Below, piece by piece: positions 16,685-25,778 of a stretch of DNA of 64,000 bases (position 1 is its first letter; each line of letters starts with the position of its first letter). This DNA is from an uncultured Bacilli bacterium (GTDB lineage: Bacteria; Bacillota_I; Bacilli_A; RF39; UBA660): NCBI GenBank assembly GCA_934085825.1, contig CAKOHR010000006.1, positions 44,192-108,191 of the forward strand, given 5' to 3'. A program made the position numbers and the translations under genes. A model generated the notes under the pieces. It saw only the letters and a program-made list of their open reading frames with translations, was not told the origin of the DNA and did no database searches.

Positions 16685-18170
16685 TAAAAGTAAAGTTATA
16701 ACTGCTATTTTATCAATATTGATTGTTATTTTATATATAATGAGTGAAAAATATAATTATAGTTTTGAAGAAGCTAAAAAAGGTTATCAAATATATTTAA
16801 ATGGTACAGAAATTGGTCTAATTCAAGATAAAAATGAATTATATAGTTTGATAAATAAAGAACAACAAAATATAAAAGATGAATATGATGTAGATTATGT
16901 TTATCCTCCGGATGGTATTGATATAGTGGAAGTAAAGACATATGATGAAAACTACACGGGGGTAAATGATATTTATAAAAAAATAGAAAATGCAGATGAT
17001 TTTACAATTAAAGGTTATGTTGTAACAATAAAGCCTAAAGCTAAAACAAAAGAAAACATTGTCATTAATGTGTTAGATAAAAGTATTTTTGAGGAATCTT
17101 TAAGAAAATATGTTTTGTCATTTATTACCGAAGAAGAATTAGATAATTATAACAATGGTGATAGAACCATTACAGATATTGGTTCTGTTATTGAAAATAT
17201 GGGGTTTGATGAAACTATTACTATAAAGGAAAGTTATATAAGTGTTAAAGAAAAGATATATACTGATGTTGAGAGTTTAAGTCAATATTTATTATTTGGG
17301 CCAGATGTTAAAATGGATACTTATACTGTTAAGACTGGAGATAGTATTGCAAGTATAAGTGAAGATAATAAGATGAATTCACAGGAATTTTTAATTGCAA
17401 ATCCTAAGTATAAAAGTGAAAGTTCTATGCTTGCTGTTGGTAGTGACGTTAATATTACTATTATCGCCCCTATTATAACTCTTACTTATGATGTGTATGA
17501 AATAAGTGAAAATATTACACCATATACAACGGCAAATCCAATTGTTGATGAAACGAAAGACTCTAGTTATAAAGAGCTTACAACATCTGGGGTTAATGGT
17601 ATTACTTTGGTTCATAGTTCATATCAAGTTATTAATGGAGAAAGATCAACCGGTGTTGAAATTAAAGACCGTAAGGTTATTACAGAAATGGTTCAAGAAC
17701 AATATACTATAGGTAAGAAAACAGGCGGTTATTACTACAATACAGCAGGTTGGGGGTATCCTACAGAATATCCTTATGTTGTTACAAGTCCTTTCCAATG
17801 GCGATGGGGAAAACACCACGATGGCATCGATATTTCTGGTACTGGTTATAGATCTAGGGTTTTTGCAGTTGCTGATGGTACTGTTGTTGAAGTAAGTAAT
17901 AGAACCTTAGATGGAAATTTTGTTATAATAGCTCATGATGGAAATATTTATACACAATATGCCCACATGTATACTGCTACTGTTAAAGAAGGTCAAACTG
18001 TTAAAAAAGGTGATCAAATTGGTGAAATGGGAAATTCTGGTTATGTTGTGCCTGCACCAACTAAAGCAAATCCTACAGCTGGAACCCATCTTCATTTTGG
18101 GGTTTCAATTGGATGGCCATTCCATGGATCATATTCATTCCAAAATCCAACTAAATATATAAGGTTCTAA
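16677..18170 (+). CDS. Membrane-anchored M23 peptidase with LysM and G5 domains
   Basis: 497 aa from ATG 16677, 6 nt after GGAG (an ATG at 16671 is also in frame). Order: an N-terminal membrane anchor (VITAILSILIVILYIMS), a region of unclear fold, a LysM domain near 214-255 (YTVKTGDSIASI), a G5 domain near 295-365, and a C-terminal M23 metallopeptidase. Zinc ligands appear in HHDGIDISG and HLHFGVS. It probably cuts peptidoglycan cross-links during growth or division. It overlaps dnaB and abuts yycJ, so it is cotranscribed with housekeeping genes. Confidence 0.92.
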   Translation: MNNKSKVITAILSILIVILYIMSEKYNYSFEEAKKGYQIYLNGTEIGLIQDKNELYSLINKEQQNIKDEYDVDYVYPPDGIDIVEVKTYDENYTGVNDIYKKIENADDFTIKGYVVTIKPKAKTKENIVINVLDKSIFEESLRKYVLSFITEEELDNYNNGDRTITDIGSVIENMGFDETITIKESYISVKEKIYTDVESLSQYLLFGPDVKMDTYTVKTGDSIASISEDNKMNSQEFLIANPKYKSESSMLAVGSDVNITIIAPIITLTYDVYEISENITPYTTANPIVDETKDSSYKELTTSGVNGITLVHSSYQVINGERSTGVEIKDRKVITEMVQEQYTIGKKTGGYYYNTAGWGYPTEYPYVVTSPFQWRWGKHHDGIDISGTGYRSRVFAVADGTVVEVSNRTLDGNFVIIAHDGNIYTQYAHMYTATVKEGQTVKKGDQIGEMGNSGYVVPAPTKANPTAGTHLHFGVSIGWPFHGSYSFQNPTKYIRF

Positions 18171-18934
18171 TGAAAGTTGTAGTATTATCAAGTGGTTCTA
18201 AAGGGAATGTAACCTATTTAGAAACCAAAAATAAAAAGTTTTTGTTAGATGCGGGTAGAAATTGTAAATATATAAGTGAAAATTTAAAGGATATTGGAGT
18301 GGATATTAAAGATATAGATTATGTTGTTGTAACACATAATCATTCGGACCATATTGCAGGGCTTAAAACGGTTTTGAATAAAACAGGGGCAACCTTAATT
18401 GTTAGTGAAAAATTATTTTATTCAATTGAGGATGTAAAGGAATATAAACATATTATTGTGCTTGAAGATGAAGTGGATTTAGATGGAGTACATATTACTT
18501 CGTTTAAATCTAGTCATGATGCACCTGATTCTAGAAATTATGTTTTTGAAGAAAATGGTAAAAAAATATGTTATGTGACTGATACAGGTTATGTTAATAA
18601 TAAGAATTTTAAGTATTTAAAAAATTTAGATGTTTATCTTTTTGAAAGTAATCATGATATTGAACTTCTTACTCATGGACCTTATCCAGAGTGGCTTAAG
18701 AGAAGGGTACTTTCTGATGAAGGTCACCTTTCTAATAAAGCGTCTTCCATTTATCTAACTAAGTTAATCGGTGATAGAACTAAGAAAATAATTCTTATTC
18801 ACTTAAGTGAAACTAATAATACAGAAAGTGTAGCAATGGATACTATAAATAATACTTTTAAAGAATATGGCATTGATTTTAAAAATATTGAATGTGCTAG
18901 ACAAAATGAGAAAACGGAAGTAATTGACATATGA
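18170..18934 (+). CDS. yycJ: Metallo-beta-lactamase fold hydrolase, YycJ/WalJ family
   Basis: 254 aa. The metal motif THNHSDHIAG (HxHxDH) lies near residue 60, further ligands are in SSHDAPDS and YVTDTGY, and the C-terminal HLSE supplies another His. YycJ/WalJ proteins are DNA-associated nuclease-like hydrolases linked in Firmicutes to the wal operon and to rlmH. Here the walRK genes are not adjacent, but rlmH follows with a 4-nt ATGA overlap. Confidence 0.92.
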   Translation: MKVVVLSSGSKGNVTYLETKNKKFLLDAGRNCKYISENLKDIGVDIKDIDYVVVTHNHSDHIAGLKTVLNKTGATLIVSEKLFYSIEDVKEYKHIIVLEDEVDLDGVHITSFKSSHDAPDSRNYVFEENGKKICYVTDTGYVNNKNFKYLKNLDVYLFESNHDIELLTHGPYPEWLKRRVLSDEGHLSNKASSIYLTKLIGDRTKKIILIHLSETNNTESVAMDTINNTFKEYGIDFKNIECARQNEKTEVIDI

Positions 18935-19368
18935 TTAAAATACTTTGTGTTGGAAAGATAAAAGAAGATTATTTAGAAAAATTAATAAATGATTATAAAA
19001 AAAGAATTGGTAAATATATAAAAATAGAAATAGTTGAACTTAAAGATTTTGTTGATTATGATAAAGAAATCAGCAATTTAGCAAAAAATATTAAGAAAAG
19101 TGATTATAATATTGGACTTGATTTAAGTGGAAATATGCTTACAAGTGTAGAATTTGCTGAAAAAATAGATAAAGTTTTACCTAGAAATAGTAATATTACG
19201 TTCATTATTGGTGGTTCTTTAGGCCTTAATGATGAGGTTAGAAGTCTTTGTAATGAACTAATTAGTTTTTCAAAAATGACTTTTCCCCATGGTTTATTTC
19301 GAGGTATTTTACTTGAACAAATTTATAGAGTTTGTAAGATTAATAATCATGAAATGTATCATAAGTGA
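18931..19368 (+). CDS. rlmH: 23S rRNA pseudouridine-1915 N3-methyltransferase
   Basis: 145 aa SPOUT methyltransferase, slightly shorter than the usual ~159 aa. It starts MIKILCVGKIKEDYLEKLI and has the SAM-binding knot TFIIGGSLGLNDEVR and the C-terminal EQIYRVCKINNHEMYHK, where most family members end in YHR or YHK. It modifies helix 69 of 23S rRNA. It is coupled to yycJ by an ATGA overlap. Confidence 0.96.
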   Translation: MIKILCVGKIKEDYLEKLINDYKKRIGKYIKIEIVELKDFVDYDKEISNLAKNIKKSDYNIGLDLSGNMLTSVEFAEKIDKVLPRNSNITFIIGGSLGLNDEVRSLCNELISFSKMTFPHGLFRGILLEQIYRVCKINNHEMYHK

Positions 19369-19375
19369 GGTTATT

Positions 19376-20176
19376 ATGGAAATAGAAAGAGTTAAAAATA
19401 TTAAAGTAGCTTTAACACATGCAGGCAAGTTTCATGCAGATGATGTTTTTGGAGCTGCTTTTTTAAAAATTATAAATCCGGATATAAAAATTATAAGAAG
19501 TAATAGTGTTCCAAATGATTTTGAAGGAATAGTTTTTGATATAGGAATGGGAAAGTTTGATCATCATATGGCTGATAATGAAGTCCGTGAATGTGGTATT
19601 CCCTATGCAGCTTTTGGAAAATTATGGAGAGAATTTGCTCCATCTTTATATGGAAATTATGTTTATGAAAGTATTGATAGGAAATTAATTCAAGATTTAG
19701 ATTTATCAGATAATACGGGAAGTTATAATGCTTTAGCAATTGCTATAGATACTTTTAATTCTGAGGATGTTAAAAATAATAATAATGAATTTTTTGAAGC
19801 AGTAGGGTTTGCTAGAAAAATACTTATAAATATGGTAGATAAACAAAAGAGATGTGAAAGAGATTTAGTGAAAGTAAAAGATTATTATGAAAAAGCGAAA
19901 GATAAAAGAATAATTGTTTTTGATGAACCACTTTTTTATAAAGATTATTTACCGTTTACAGAAGCTATTTATGTTGTGTATCCATCTAATAGAGGTGGAT
20001 TTGCTGCACAAGGAGTAACCATAAGTCCAGATACAAATGAACTTAAGAAGGATTTTCCTGAAGGCTGGGTAAAAAGTCTTCCACCTTATTTAAGATTTTG
20101 TCATACAAGTAGGTTTTTAATAGCTGCAGATAGCTTTAAAGAAATTATGCATGCTACTTGGGAGGCCTTAAAATGA
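19376..20176 (+). CDS. MYG1 family (UPF0160) phosphoesterase-like protein
   Basis: 266 aa starting MEIERVKNIKVALTHAGKFH. The frame is open upstream into rlmH, but GAGG (19367-19370) and the homology set this ATG. DHH-like metal motifs are THAGKFHADDVFGAAFL and DIGMGKFDHHMADN. The C-terminal half includes YVVYPSNRGGFAAQGV. Eukaryotic MYG1 is a 3'-5' RNA exonuclease; the role of bacterial members is not firmly established. It overlaps ung by 4 nt. Confidence 0.93.
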   Translation: MEIERVKNIKVALTHAGKFHADDVFGAAFLKIINPDIKIIRSNSVPNDFEGIVFDIGMGKFDHHMADNEVRECGIPYAAFGKLWREFAPSLYGNYVYESIDRKLIQDLDLSDNTGSYNALAIAIDTFNSEDVKNNNNEFFEAVGFARKILINMVDKQKRCERDLVKVKDYYEKAKDKRIIVFDEPLFYKDYLPFTEAIYVVYPSNRGGFAAQGVTISPDTNELKKDFPEGWVKSLPPYLRFCHTSRFLIAADSFKEIMHATWEALK

Positions 20177-20832
20177 TTGGTAATGATTGGGATGAAAAGT
20201 TAAAAGTTATCTGGAATAGTGAAGGTTTTAAAAATTTTTACAAAAAAATTATGCATGAATATGATGTTAAGGAAATTTATCCTCCGAAGGATTATATATT
20301 TAATGCTTTAAAACTTACTAGTTATGAAAATACTAAAGTTGTTATTGTGGGGCAAGATCCATATCATGGTAAGGGAGAAGCTCATGGGCTTTCATTTTCT
20401 GTGCAAAAGGGTGTAAGAATACCTCCATCTCTTCAAAATATTTATAAAGAGTTAAATGATGATTTAGGAATTCCTCCGAAGGATAATGGAGATTTAACAA
20501 ATTGGGCTAAACAAGGAGTTCTGCTTTTAAATGCTGTACTAACCGTAGAAAAAGATAAGGCTGCTAGTCATAGAAATTTGGGATGGGAACCAATGACTGA
20601 TTATATAATTAAACTTCTTAATTTGAAAGATGAACCAGTAGTATTTATTTTGTGGGGAAACTTTGCTAAGGAAAAGGCAAAGCTTATTACTAATCCTCAT
20701 CACTATATTATAATGAGTCCACATCCATCACCATTTTCGGCTTATTCAGGTTTCTTTGGTAGTAAGCCATTTTCTAAAACTAATGATTTTTTATCTAAAA
20801 ATGGACTTGTACCAATTGATTGGTCAAAATAA
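20173..20832 (+). CDS. ung: Uracil-DNA glycosylase, family 1
   Basis: 219 aa from ATG 20173, preceded by GGGAGG. Catalytic motif VVIVGQDPYHGKGEAHG holds the water-activating Asp, and HPSPFSAYSGF is the Leu-loop region with the catalytic His. It removes uracil from DNA. It is the last gene of the dnaB cluster and is followed by a terminator. Confidence 0.97.
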   Translation: MIGNDWDEKLKVIWNSEGFKNFYKKIMHEYDVKEIYPPKDYIFNALKLTSYENTKVVIVGQDPYHGKGEAHGLSFSVQKGVRIPPSLQNIYKELNDDLGIPPKDNGDLTNWAKQGVLLLNAVLTVEKDKAASHRNLGWEPMTDYIIKLLNLKDEPVVFILWGNFAKEKAKLITNPHHYIIMSPHPSPFSAYSGFFGSKPFSKTNDFLSKNGLVPIDWSK

Positions 20833-20856
20833 GATTTAGAGATTGATATAAATTAA

Positions 20857-20892
20857 TAAAAGTCATAAATTTAGATGTTTGTGGCTTTTTTT
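20857..20892 (+). terminator. Terminator after ung
   Basis: AAAAGTCATAAA pairs with TTTGTGGCTTTT around TTAGATG and continues as a T tract. It closes the rplI-to-ung cluster. Confidence 0.75.
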
Positions 20893-20925
20893 GATGTCAT
20901 AGTTTTGTCAATTTTTGTATGCCTT

Positions 20926-20934
20926 CATAAACTA
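20926..20934 (+). promoter_or_regulatory. Sporulation-sigma-like -10 element (CATAAACTA)
   Basis: CATAAACTA matches CATAnnnTA, the -10 consensus of mother-cell sigma K and close to that of sigma E. It lies 44 nt before the collagen-like gene start. No AC dinucleotide is found at the expected -35 position here, so this is the weakest of the set. The identical 9-mer occurs upstream of the divergent collagen gene at 24920-25711. Confidence 0.45.
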
Positions 20935-20969
20935 AATTATAGGTATATTATTATAAGGGAGGTACTTAT

Positions 20970-21956
20970 GTGAATTGTAAAAAGTTTGAAGAAATAAGGA
21001 AAAGGGTTTTGGAAGAGGAAAAAAAGTATAAATATTGTTGTGTTGAAGGTCCTAGAGGTAAAGCTGGTCCTACAACTATTAAGATTGGTAAAGTTACAAG
21101 TGTTTCATCATTTGATGATGCTAATATTATAAATTCTGGTACTGATGAAGATTTAGTGCTTGATTTTTTAATACCTAAAGGTGAAAAAGGTGATAAAGGG
21201 GATTCTGGACCTGCAAATATTGTAATTGGTAAAGTTGAAACTGTTGATGCTGATAGTGATGCTGAAGTTGTTAATTCAGGAACTCCGGTAGATGTTGTGC
21301 TTAATTTTAAAATACCTAAAGGGAAAAAAGGAGATAAGGGTGAAAAGGGAGATGAAGGACCACGAGGGCTTCCAGGTGAAATTGGTCGTACTGAACATAT
21401 TGCTATAGATGAAACTGAAACTTTGGATGCTGGAGAACCTGCTTTAGTTACTGACACTTTTGAAAATTGGGTTCATCATTTAGCTTTTTCAATACCACAA
21501 GGAGTTCCGGGTCCAAAAGGAGAAGCTGGCACATCTTTTGTATCTGCATATGGTCTTAGATATTCTACTTCTACTACTCCGATTGCTATTTCTCAGGGTG
21601 TTGATACTATAATTATGTTACCTTTAGATGGTCCATCTTTATTTACTGAATATATTAATAATAACGCAATTAAGATTAAAGAAAATGGAGTTTATTTAAT
21701 AAATTATTCTTTATGTGGTGCTACGAATGAAGATTGTTCTTTAACTACTTCTGTTAGAGTTAATGATTTATTGCAACCTGCTACAGATACTACAACAGAA
21801 TTTCAAGCACAAATAATTAATTGTATAAATGGATTTACAATTGTTTCTCTTGATGTAAATGATATTGTTACTTTAAATGTAAAAGCATCTATGGATGTTA
21901 ATATGACATTTAATGGAAGCACTAGTGCTAAACTTAGTGTAATTAAAATACATTAA
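20970..21956 (+). CDS. Collagen-like surface protein 1, GTG start
   Basis: 328 aa read from GTG 20970 (GGGAGG 8-13 nt upstream; the ATG at 20968 meets TGA at once). A charged N-terminal helix with a Cys pair (YKYCCVEGPRG) leads into three interrupted Gly-X-Y blocks: GPRGKAGP, GEKGDKGDSGP, then GKKGDKGEKGDEGPRGLPG, and a last GVPGPKGEAG. Two similar segments (near 30-70 and 75-110) separate them. The last ~135 residues form a beta-rich globular domain ending LSVIKIH, like the C1q/BclA-type trimer heads of exosporium proteins. There is no signal peptide or LPXTG, which fits an intracellularly made spore-coat/exosporium protein rather than a Sec-exported one. Confidence 0.85.
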   Translation: MNCKKFEEIRKRVLEEEKKYKYCCVEGPRGKAGPTTIKIGKVTSVSSFDDANIINSGTDEDLVLDFLIPKGEKGDKGDSGPANIVIGKVETVDADSDAEVVNSGTPVDVVLNFKIPKGKKGDKGEKGDEGPRGLPGEIGRTEHIAIDETETLDAGEPALVTDTFENWVHHLAFSIPQGVPGPKGEAGTSFVSAYGLRYSTSTTPIAISQGVDTIIMLPLDGPSLFTEYINNNAIKIKENGVYLINYSLCGATNEDCSLTTSVRVNDLLQPATDTTTEFQAQIINCINGFTIVSLDVNDIVTLNVKASMDVNMTFNGSTSAKLSVIKIH

Positions 21957-21996
21957 TTAATTTATACAAATTAATTATTCTTATGTTTTATTAGTG

Positions 21997-22005
21997 CATA
22001 ATTTA
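21997..22005 (+). promoter_or_regulatory. Sporulation-sigma-like -10 element (CATAATTTA)
   Basis: CATAATTTA fits CATAnnnTA and lies 20 nt before the start of the beta-helix-like gene. No AC is seen 16-17 nt upstream. Confidence 0.4.
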
Positions 22006-22024
22006 TAAAAGGGAGTTGTTAAAT

Positions 22025-23863
22025 ATGCAAATAATTAATGATACTACAGTTGTTGTAAATGATAATGATGAATTAAAAAGTGTTTTAAGTGAAAATAATA
22101 CTTATAATTATATATACTTAGGAGATAATATTGAAGCTAATAGTGGTTTTATTATAAATAGTAATAAAAGTAAAGTTATTATTGATGGAACATATAATGG
22201 AGTAAAATATACTTATACAAATTATTTAACTTTGGAAGAAGAAGTTATTAAAGCTAGTACTGGTAATAAGAAAATAATATTGCAAAATATGAATATTGAA
22301 TTATCTAATCCTTATGGTGTTATTTATGTTCCATCACATCCTAATTATAGTAATGTTTTAGTTGAATATAAAAATATTAATTTTAATGGTATAGAATTAT
22401 CATGTAATTATTATGGCTTGACTAAAATAACTGATTCTGTTATAACTGTAAAAGATACAAATAATGTTAATGCTCAAAGAGTGTGTAATTCTAATAGAAT
22501 TATAATCGGAGGAAATACTTCAATTACAAGTAATTCTACCACTAATCAAGTGTTTTTCTTTAATGATGTAATTCCTTCTTATGTAAAAATTGTTCCTAAT
22601 AGTAAAGTAAATATTACAACTGATAAGGAATTTATGAATGGTACTAATAGACTTGATTTAATTGTTGGTCATGGCTCTGAATTTTTACTTACTACAGGAA
22701 ATGGTTTTGCTATAACTACTACACATGGAGCTAGAAATGTTACTGTTGAAGAGATGGCTTCATTTACATTTATTGAAAAAAATCATCAAAGAGTACCAAT
22801 GTGGGTTGTTTTTGGAGATTTTGTTGTCAAAACTGGAGCTAGTTTATCTGTACTTAATACTTATATGAATACCCCATCAGATAATTATAATATTTATTTT
22901 AAAGGTAATAATCAGAATTTTATATTAGATAATCCTAAATATGTAAATATTTATACTAAGAATGCTAATATATTTTATACAAATAATCCAGTAAATTTTG
23001 ATTTTAAATTTAGTAGAATTAATATGTGGATATATGCTCTTGATTATAATTTGGCTTGTAATATAGATGATACACCAGCTTACTTTTTTAGTAAAAATAA
23101 TTATTTATCTGAGGTAAAAGGAGTTTTTGATAAAGATATTACAACTATTACTTCTCATAATCTTAGTGATAGTGATTTGAGTAATTTTTCTTTTCAAAAT
23201 AAGAAAATATTTACTTTAGGTTTACTTAAAATTAATGTTCATCCTTTAAATAGTTCTGTAAATACTATATCTGGTCATACTATTAAAGATACTAATTTGA
23301 AAATAGAGTATGATGATAAAAGTTATTCTGCTACTAGTGATGAAAATGGTTATTTTGAAGTAAATATTGGTTCTAATTTAATTGATAATAAAAGAATTAA
23401 GATAACTAGTGTTTTGAATGGCGTTTTTAATGAAAGAATTGTTACTACTCCTTTTCAAGGAGAACTTACTTTATTGAAAGTAACTGAAAATATACCTTTT
23501 GATGTAGATAATATAACTACAAATCCTATTATTATACCTAAGAAAAATAATACTATTGTAACTATTGTTGATAGTAGGCAGGTTAGTACTAAATGGAAAC
23601 TTTATGTAAATTATGTTAATCCTATGATAGAAAAAAGTGGAAAAGTATTGTTGGATTCTTTGTTTTTTAAAAAGTTTGATAATGATAGTATTGATTTAAA
23701 GACTGGGAAGAAACTTATTTTTGAAGCTAGTGATAATGGTGGAAATGTAAGTGTCAGTAATGTTACTTTTTCACCGGATAAAGGACTTTATTTAAAACCT
23801 AGTAGTAGTTTATTGGAAGATGAGGATTATTCTACGTTAATTATATGGAGTGTAGAGGAATAA
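22025..23863 (+). CDS. Large beta-helix-like surface protein, unknown function
   Basis: 612 aa from ATG 22025, 9 nt after GGGAG. Residues ~1-330 look like a right-handed parallel beta-helix of the pectate-lyase type: short repeating strands rich in Asn, Ile, Thr and Val (YIYLGDNIEANSG, KVIIDGTYNGVKY). Around residues 420-480 lies a carboxypeptidase-regulatory/prealbumin-like domain (YSATSDENGYFEVNIG). The last ~110 residues (KWKLYVNYVNPM to STLIIWSVEE) are another beta domain. It has no signal peptide and no obvious catalytic residues. It sits between collagen-like genes, so a shared spore-surface or cell-surface structure is likely, by inference only. Confidence 0.7.
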   Translation: MQIINDTTVVVNDNDELKSVLSENNTYNYIYLGDNIEANSGFIINSNKSKVIIDGTYNGVKYTYTNYLTLEEEVIKASTGNKKIILQNMNIELSNPYGVIYVPSHPNYSNVLVEYKNINFNGIELSCNYYGLTKITDSVITVKDTNNVNAQRVCNSNRIIIGGNTSITSNSTTNQVFFFNDVIPSYVKIVPNSKVNITTDKEFMNGTNRLDLIVGHGSEFLLTTGNGFAITTTHGARNVTVEEMASFTFIEKNHQRVPMWVVFGDFVVKTGASLSVLNTYMNTPSDNYNIYFKGNNQNFILDNPKYVNIYTKNANIFYTNNPVNFDFKFSRINMWIYALDYNLACNIDDTPAYFFSKNNYLSEVKGVFDKDITTITSHNLSDSDLSNFSFQNKKIFTLGLLKINVHPLNSSVNTISGHTIKDTNLKIEYDDKSYSATSDENGYFEVNIGSNLIDNKRIKITSVLNGVFNERIVTTPFQGELTLLKVTENIPFDVDNITTNPIIIPKKNNTIVTIVDSRQVSTKWKLYVNYVNPMIEKSGKVLLDSLFFKKFDNDSIDLKTGKKLIFEASDNGGNVSVSNVTFSPDKGLYLKPSSSLLEDEDYSTLIIWSVEE

Positions 23864-23874
23864 GCCTTTACAAG

Positions 23875-23897
23875 GTTTAGGACTTGTTCATAAAATA
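23875..23897 (+). promoter_or_regulatory. Sigma K-like promoter (AC-N17-CATAAAATA)
   Basis: CATAAAATA (23889-23897) fits CATAnnnTA, and the AC of TTACAAGG lies about 17 nt upstream, as in sigma K promoters. It precedes the TTG-start small gene by 31 nt. Confidence 0.5.
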
Positions 23898-23919
23898 TAA
23901 TGTGATGAGGTGATGTTTA

Positions 23920-24276
23920 TTGGAAGATTATATTGCTCTTAAACTTTGTAGTAATTTGGGTTTTGGATTTAGTAATTTAAAAGTATATTTGAAAAATAGT
24001 TGTAATGAGGTTGTTTTTGAAGGAGTAACTGATGGCTTTGGATTTGTTAAATTACCAATATGTGATGGTGAAGTATATAAATTAGTTATATATTCTGTTT
24101 TGGAAACTATTGTTATTTCTTTGATTGCTAGGAAAAATAAAACTTATTTTATAAATATGGATAGTTTTAAAAATAAAAGACATCTTGTTACATTACTATT
24201 GGTGGATAAAAATTATCCGAATATAAAAATAGAAGGGGGTAAGATTATACTTTGGCAAGACATACAATACAAATAA
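23920..24276 (+). CDS. Small prealbumin-like protein, TTG start
   Basis: 118 aa read from TTG 23920, 6 nt after the strong site GAGGTGATG. An overlapping ATG at 23913 is out of frame and stops quickly. The pattern VFEGVTDGFGFVKLPICDGEVYKLVIY is typical of carboxypeptidase-regulatory/SpaA-like beta sandwiches. No signal peptide or membrane anchor is seen. It overlaps the next gene by 25 nt and shares its promoter. Function unknown. Confidence 0.65.
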   Translation: MEDYIALKLCSNLGFGFSNLKVYLKNSCNEVVFEGVTDGFGFVKLPICDGEVYKLVIYSVLETIVISLIARKNKTYFINMDSFKNKRHLVTLLLVDKNYPNIKIEGGKIILWQDIQYK

Positions 24277-24794
24277 CAAATGGGAAAGGAAGTATTGAAC
24301 TTGTTGATGGAACATATAAGGCACAAGGTGTTGCTGGTGGTTATGATGCATCAACATTTAGTCCTAAAAGTGTTACTATTGTTTCTGGGACTGATACTTA
24401 TGCTTTTACTATTGGAGCAAATGGAACTTTAACTTTACATGTTACTGATACAGGAAATCCAGATTCTGGAATTGCTGTGGTTGGTGCTAAATTTGTAAGA
24501 ACTGATAGTACTGGTAATATAATTGGAAATGAAGTTATTAGTAATCAGGACGGTAATGCAATATTTAATAATGTACCTTTTGCGCCGTCTGGAAGTAATG
24601 CAATATATTATAAACAAATTGCTGGTGATGGTGGGCATACATTTGATGATACAGTTAAATCAATCGTTATGACTGAAGAAAATCAAACTGTTCAAGTAAC
24701 TAATCCTAATGCACCAGTAAGAAACTTTACTTTGATGGATGCAAGTTATGCAAATATTCCTATTATTGATGGACAAATTATTCTTGAAGATTAA
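24252..24794 (+). CDS. SpaA/Cna-B-like beta-sandwich protein, TTG start
   Basis: 180 aa from TTG 24252, preceded by AGAAGGGGGT. The protein starts MARHTIQITNGKGSIELVDG. Two beta-sandwich units can be seen: residues ~1-60, with TIVSGTDTYAFTIGANG, and ~60-150, with TLTLHVTDTGNPDSGIAVVG and FVRTDSTGNIIG...DGNAIFNNVPF, the latter like a Cna-B/prealbumin domain. It ends IIDGQIILED. There is no sorting signal. It is cotranscribed with the preceding small gene. Confidence 0.65.
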   Translation: MARHTIQITNGKGSIELVDGTYKAQGVAGGYDASTFSPKSVTIVSGTDTYAFTIGANGTLTLHVTDTGNPDSGIAVVGAKFVRTDSTGNIIGNEVISNQDGNAIFNNVPFAPSGSNAIYYKQIAGDGGHTFDDTVKSIVMTEENQTVQVTNPNAPVRNFTLMDASYANIPIIDGQIILED

Positions 24795-24814
24795 TGGACT
24801 AAATTAAAGTTGTT

Positions 24815-24842
24815 GTGTTACCTTATGGTAACACTTTTTTCT
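24815..24842 (+). terminator. Terminator of the prealbumin-like pair
   Basis: GTGTTACC and GGTAACAC form a perfect 8-bp stem around TTAT, followed by TTTTTT on the + strand. Confidence 0.8.
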
Positions 24843-24869
24843 TTATAGTTAAACTTTGGAAAAATAAAA

Positions 24870-24891
24870 TGTGTTACCATGAGGTAACACA
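24870..24891 (-). terminator. Terminator of the divergent collagen gene
   Basis: TGTGTTACC and GGTAACACA form a 9-bp stem. Read on the minus strand it is followed by a T-rich run (TTTTATTTTT), so it ends the gene at 24920-25711. The arms are the same sequence as in the + strand terminator 50 nt away. Confidence 0.7.
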
Positions 24892-24919
24892 TAAATACGA
24901 TATAATTTTAATTTAGCTT

Positions 24920-25711
24920 TTATGCGATTTTAACAATATTTAAATATGCACTAGTATCTGATGAAGGAGTGATTGTTGCATTATTTGTGGCTTCTATTTG
25001 AAGTCCTATTTTGTCATTTGCGTTAAAATTATTTATAGTACTTCCTATGAGTGCTGTATCTGCATTGGCTGCTAGATTTTTGCTTATTGTTGCATTACTT
25101 ACAGTAGTTGCATTTTGATTTAAAGTTAAGGTAACATCTGTTGCTGTATTTGATTGGCCTGAAAAATAATAGTCAATTTTATATATTCCACTTGAAGGAA
25201 TTGTTAATTTATTGGCTGTTTCTTGAGTTATACCACTTGCAAGTCCATTACTGGCAAGTGGTACGTCTTGCGGAGTGTTTTCTGTTAGGGTAATGGGAGT
25301 TTGTGATGTATCATATTTACGACCATAGGTGTTTGTTTCAGTTGTTCCAGATGGTCCAGCAGGTCCTGTATTACCTTGAGGTCCGGCAGGTCCAGCAGGT
25401 CCAGTTGGCCCGATTGGTCCAGCAGGTCCGGTTGGCCCGGCAGGTCCTTGAATTCCTTGAGGTCCAATTGGTCCAGTAGCACCAGCAGGAATATTAAAAT
25501 CTAAAATGGCATTTGATGGTGTTCCAACATTTGTGACACTTGCATTTGTTCCAGGTTCTGTCGTTGTTGTTCTTCCTACAGTAATAGTAGCACCGGCAGG
25601 TCCAGTGGGTCCAGTAGGTCCTGTTGGACCAAAACAAGTATATGTTATATTGGGATTTTCTTTATTAAAGCAATCTATTAATTGTCTTGCTTTTTTTATA
25701 TTATTATTCAT
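24920..25711 (-). CDS. Collagen-like surface protein 2 (GPT-rich)
   Basis: 263 aa from the ATG at 25711 (AAAGGAG just upstream; an ATG at 25726 is also in frame). The N-terminus MNNNIKKARQLIDCFNKEN leads into GPTGPTGPTGPAG, then a short beta segment (TITVGRTTTTEPG) and a long nearly uninterrupted collagen block of Gly-Pro-Thr/Ala repeats near 85-125. The C-terminal ~140 residues are a beta-rich head ending AYLNIVKIA, similar in plan to collagen-like protein 1. GPT repeats are typical of BclA-type exosporium filaments. No signal peptide. Confidence 0.87.
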   Translation of the reverse strand: MNNNIKKARQLIDCFNKENPNITYTCFGPTGPTGPTGPAGATITVGRTTTTEPGTNASVTNVGTPSNAILDFNIPAGATGPIGPQGIQGPAGPTGPAGPIGPTGPAGPAGPQGNTGPAGPSGTTETNTYGRKYDTSQTPITLTENTPQDVPLASNGLASGITQETANKLTIPSSGIYKIDYYFSGQSNTATDVTLTLNQNATTVSNATISKNLAANADTALIGSTINNFNANDKIGLQIEATNNATITPSSDTSAYLNIVKIA

Positions 25712-25729
25712 TTTTTCTCCTTTCAATAA

Positions 25730-25738
25730 TAGTTTATG
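25730..25738 (-). promoter_or_regulatory. Sporulation-sigma-like -10 element (CATAAACTA, minus strand)
   Basis: The minus strand reads CATAAACTA, identical to the element before collagen-like gene 1, and lies 19 nt before the start of this gene. The -35 region has no clear AC. Confidence 0.45.
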
Positions 25739-25742
25739 TTAT

Positions 25743-25777
25743 AAAAATGGACATGCTCATGATACTTGTCCATTTTT
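25743..25777. repeat. Inverted repeat in the divergent collagen promoter region
   Basis: AAAAATGGACA (25743-25753) and TGTCCATTTTT (25767-25777) are perfect 11-bp arms around a 13-nt centre. It lies midway between two divergent collagen-like genes, just upstream of both -10-like elements. It could be an operator for a dimeric regulator or a structural hairpin. Confidence 0.55.
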
Positions 25778-25778
25778 G

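Noticed and set aside
24815..24891. Two copies of GTGTTACC/GGTAACAC taken as attachment-site direct repeats
   Set aside because: Each copy is a hairpin followed by a T tract in the direction of the gene it ends, so two facing terminators explain them.
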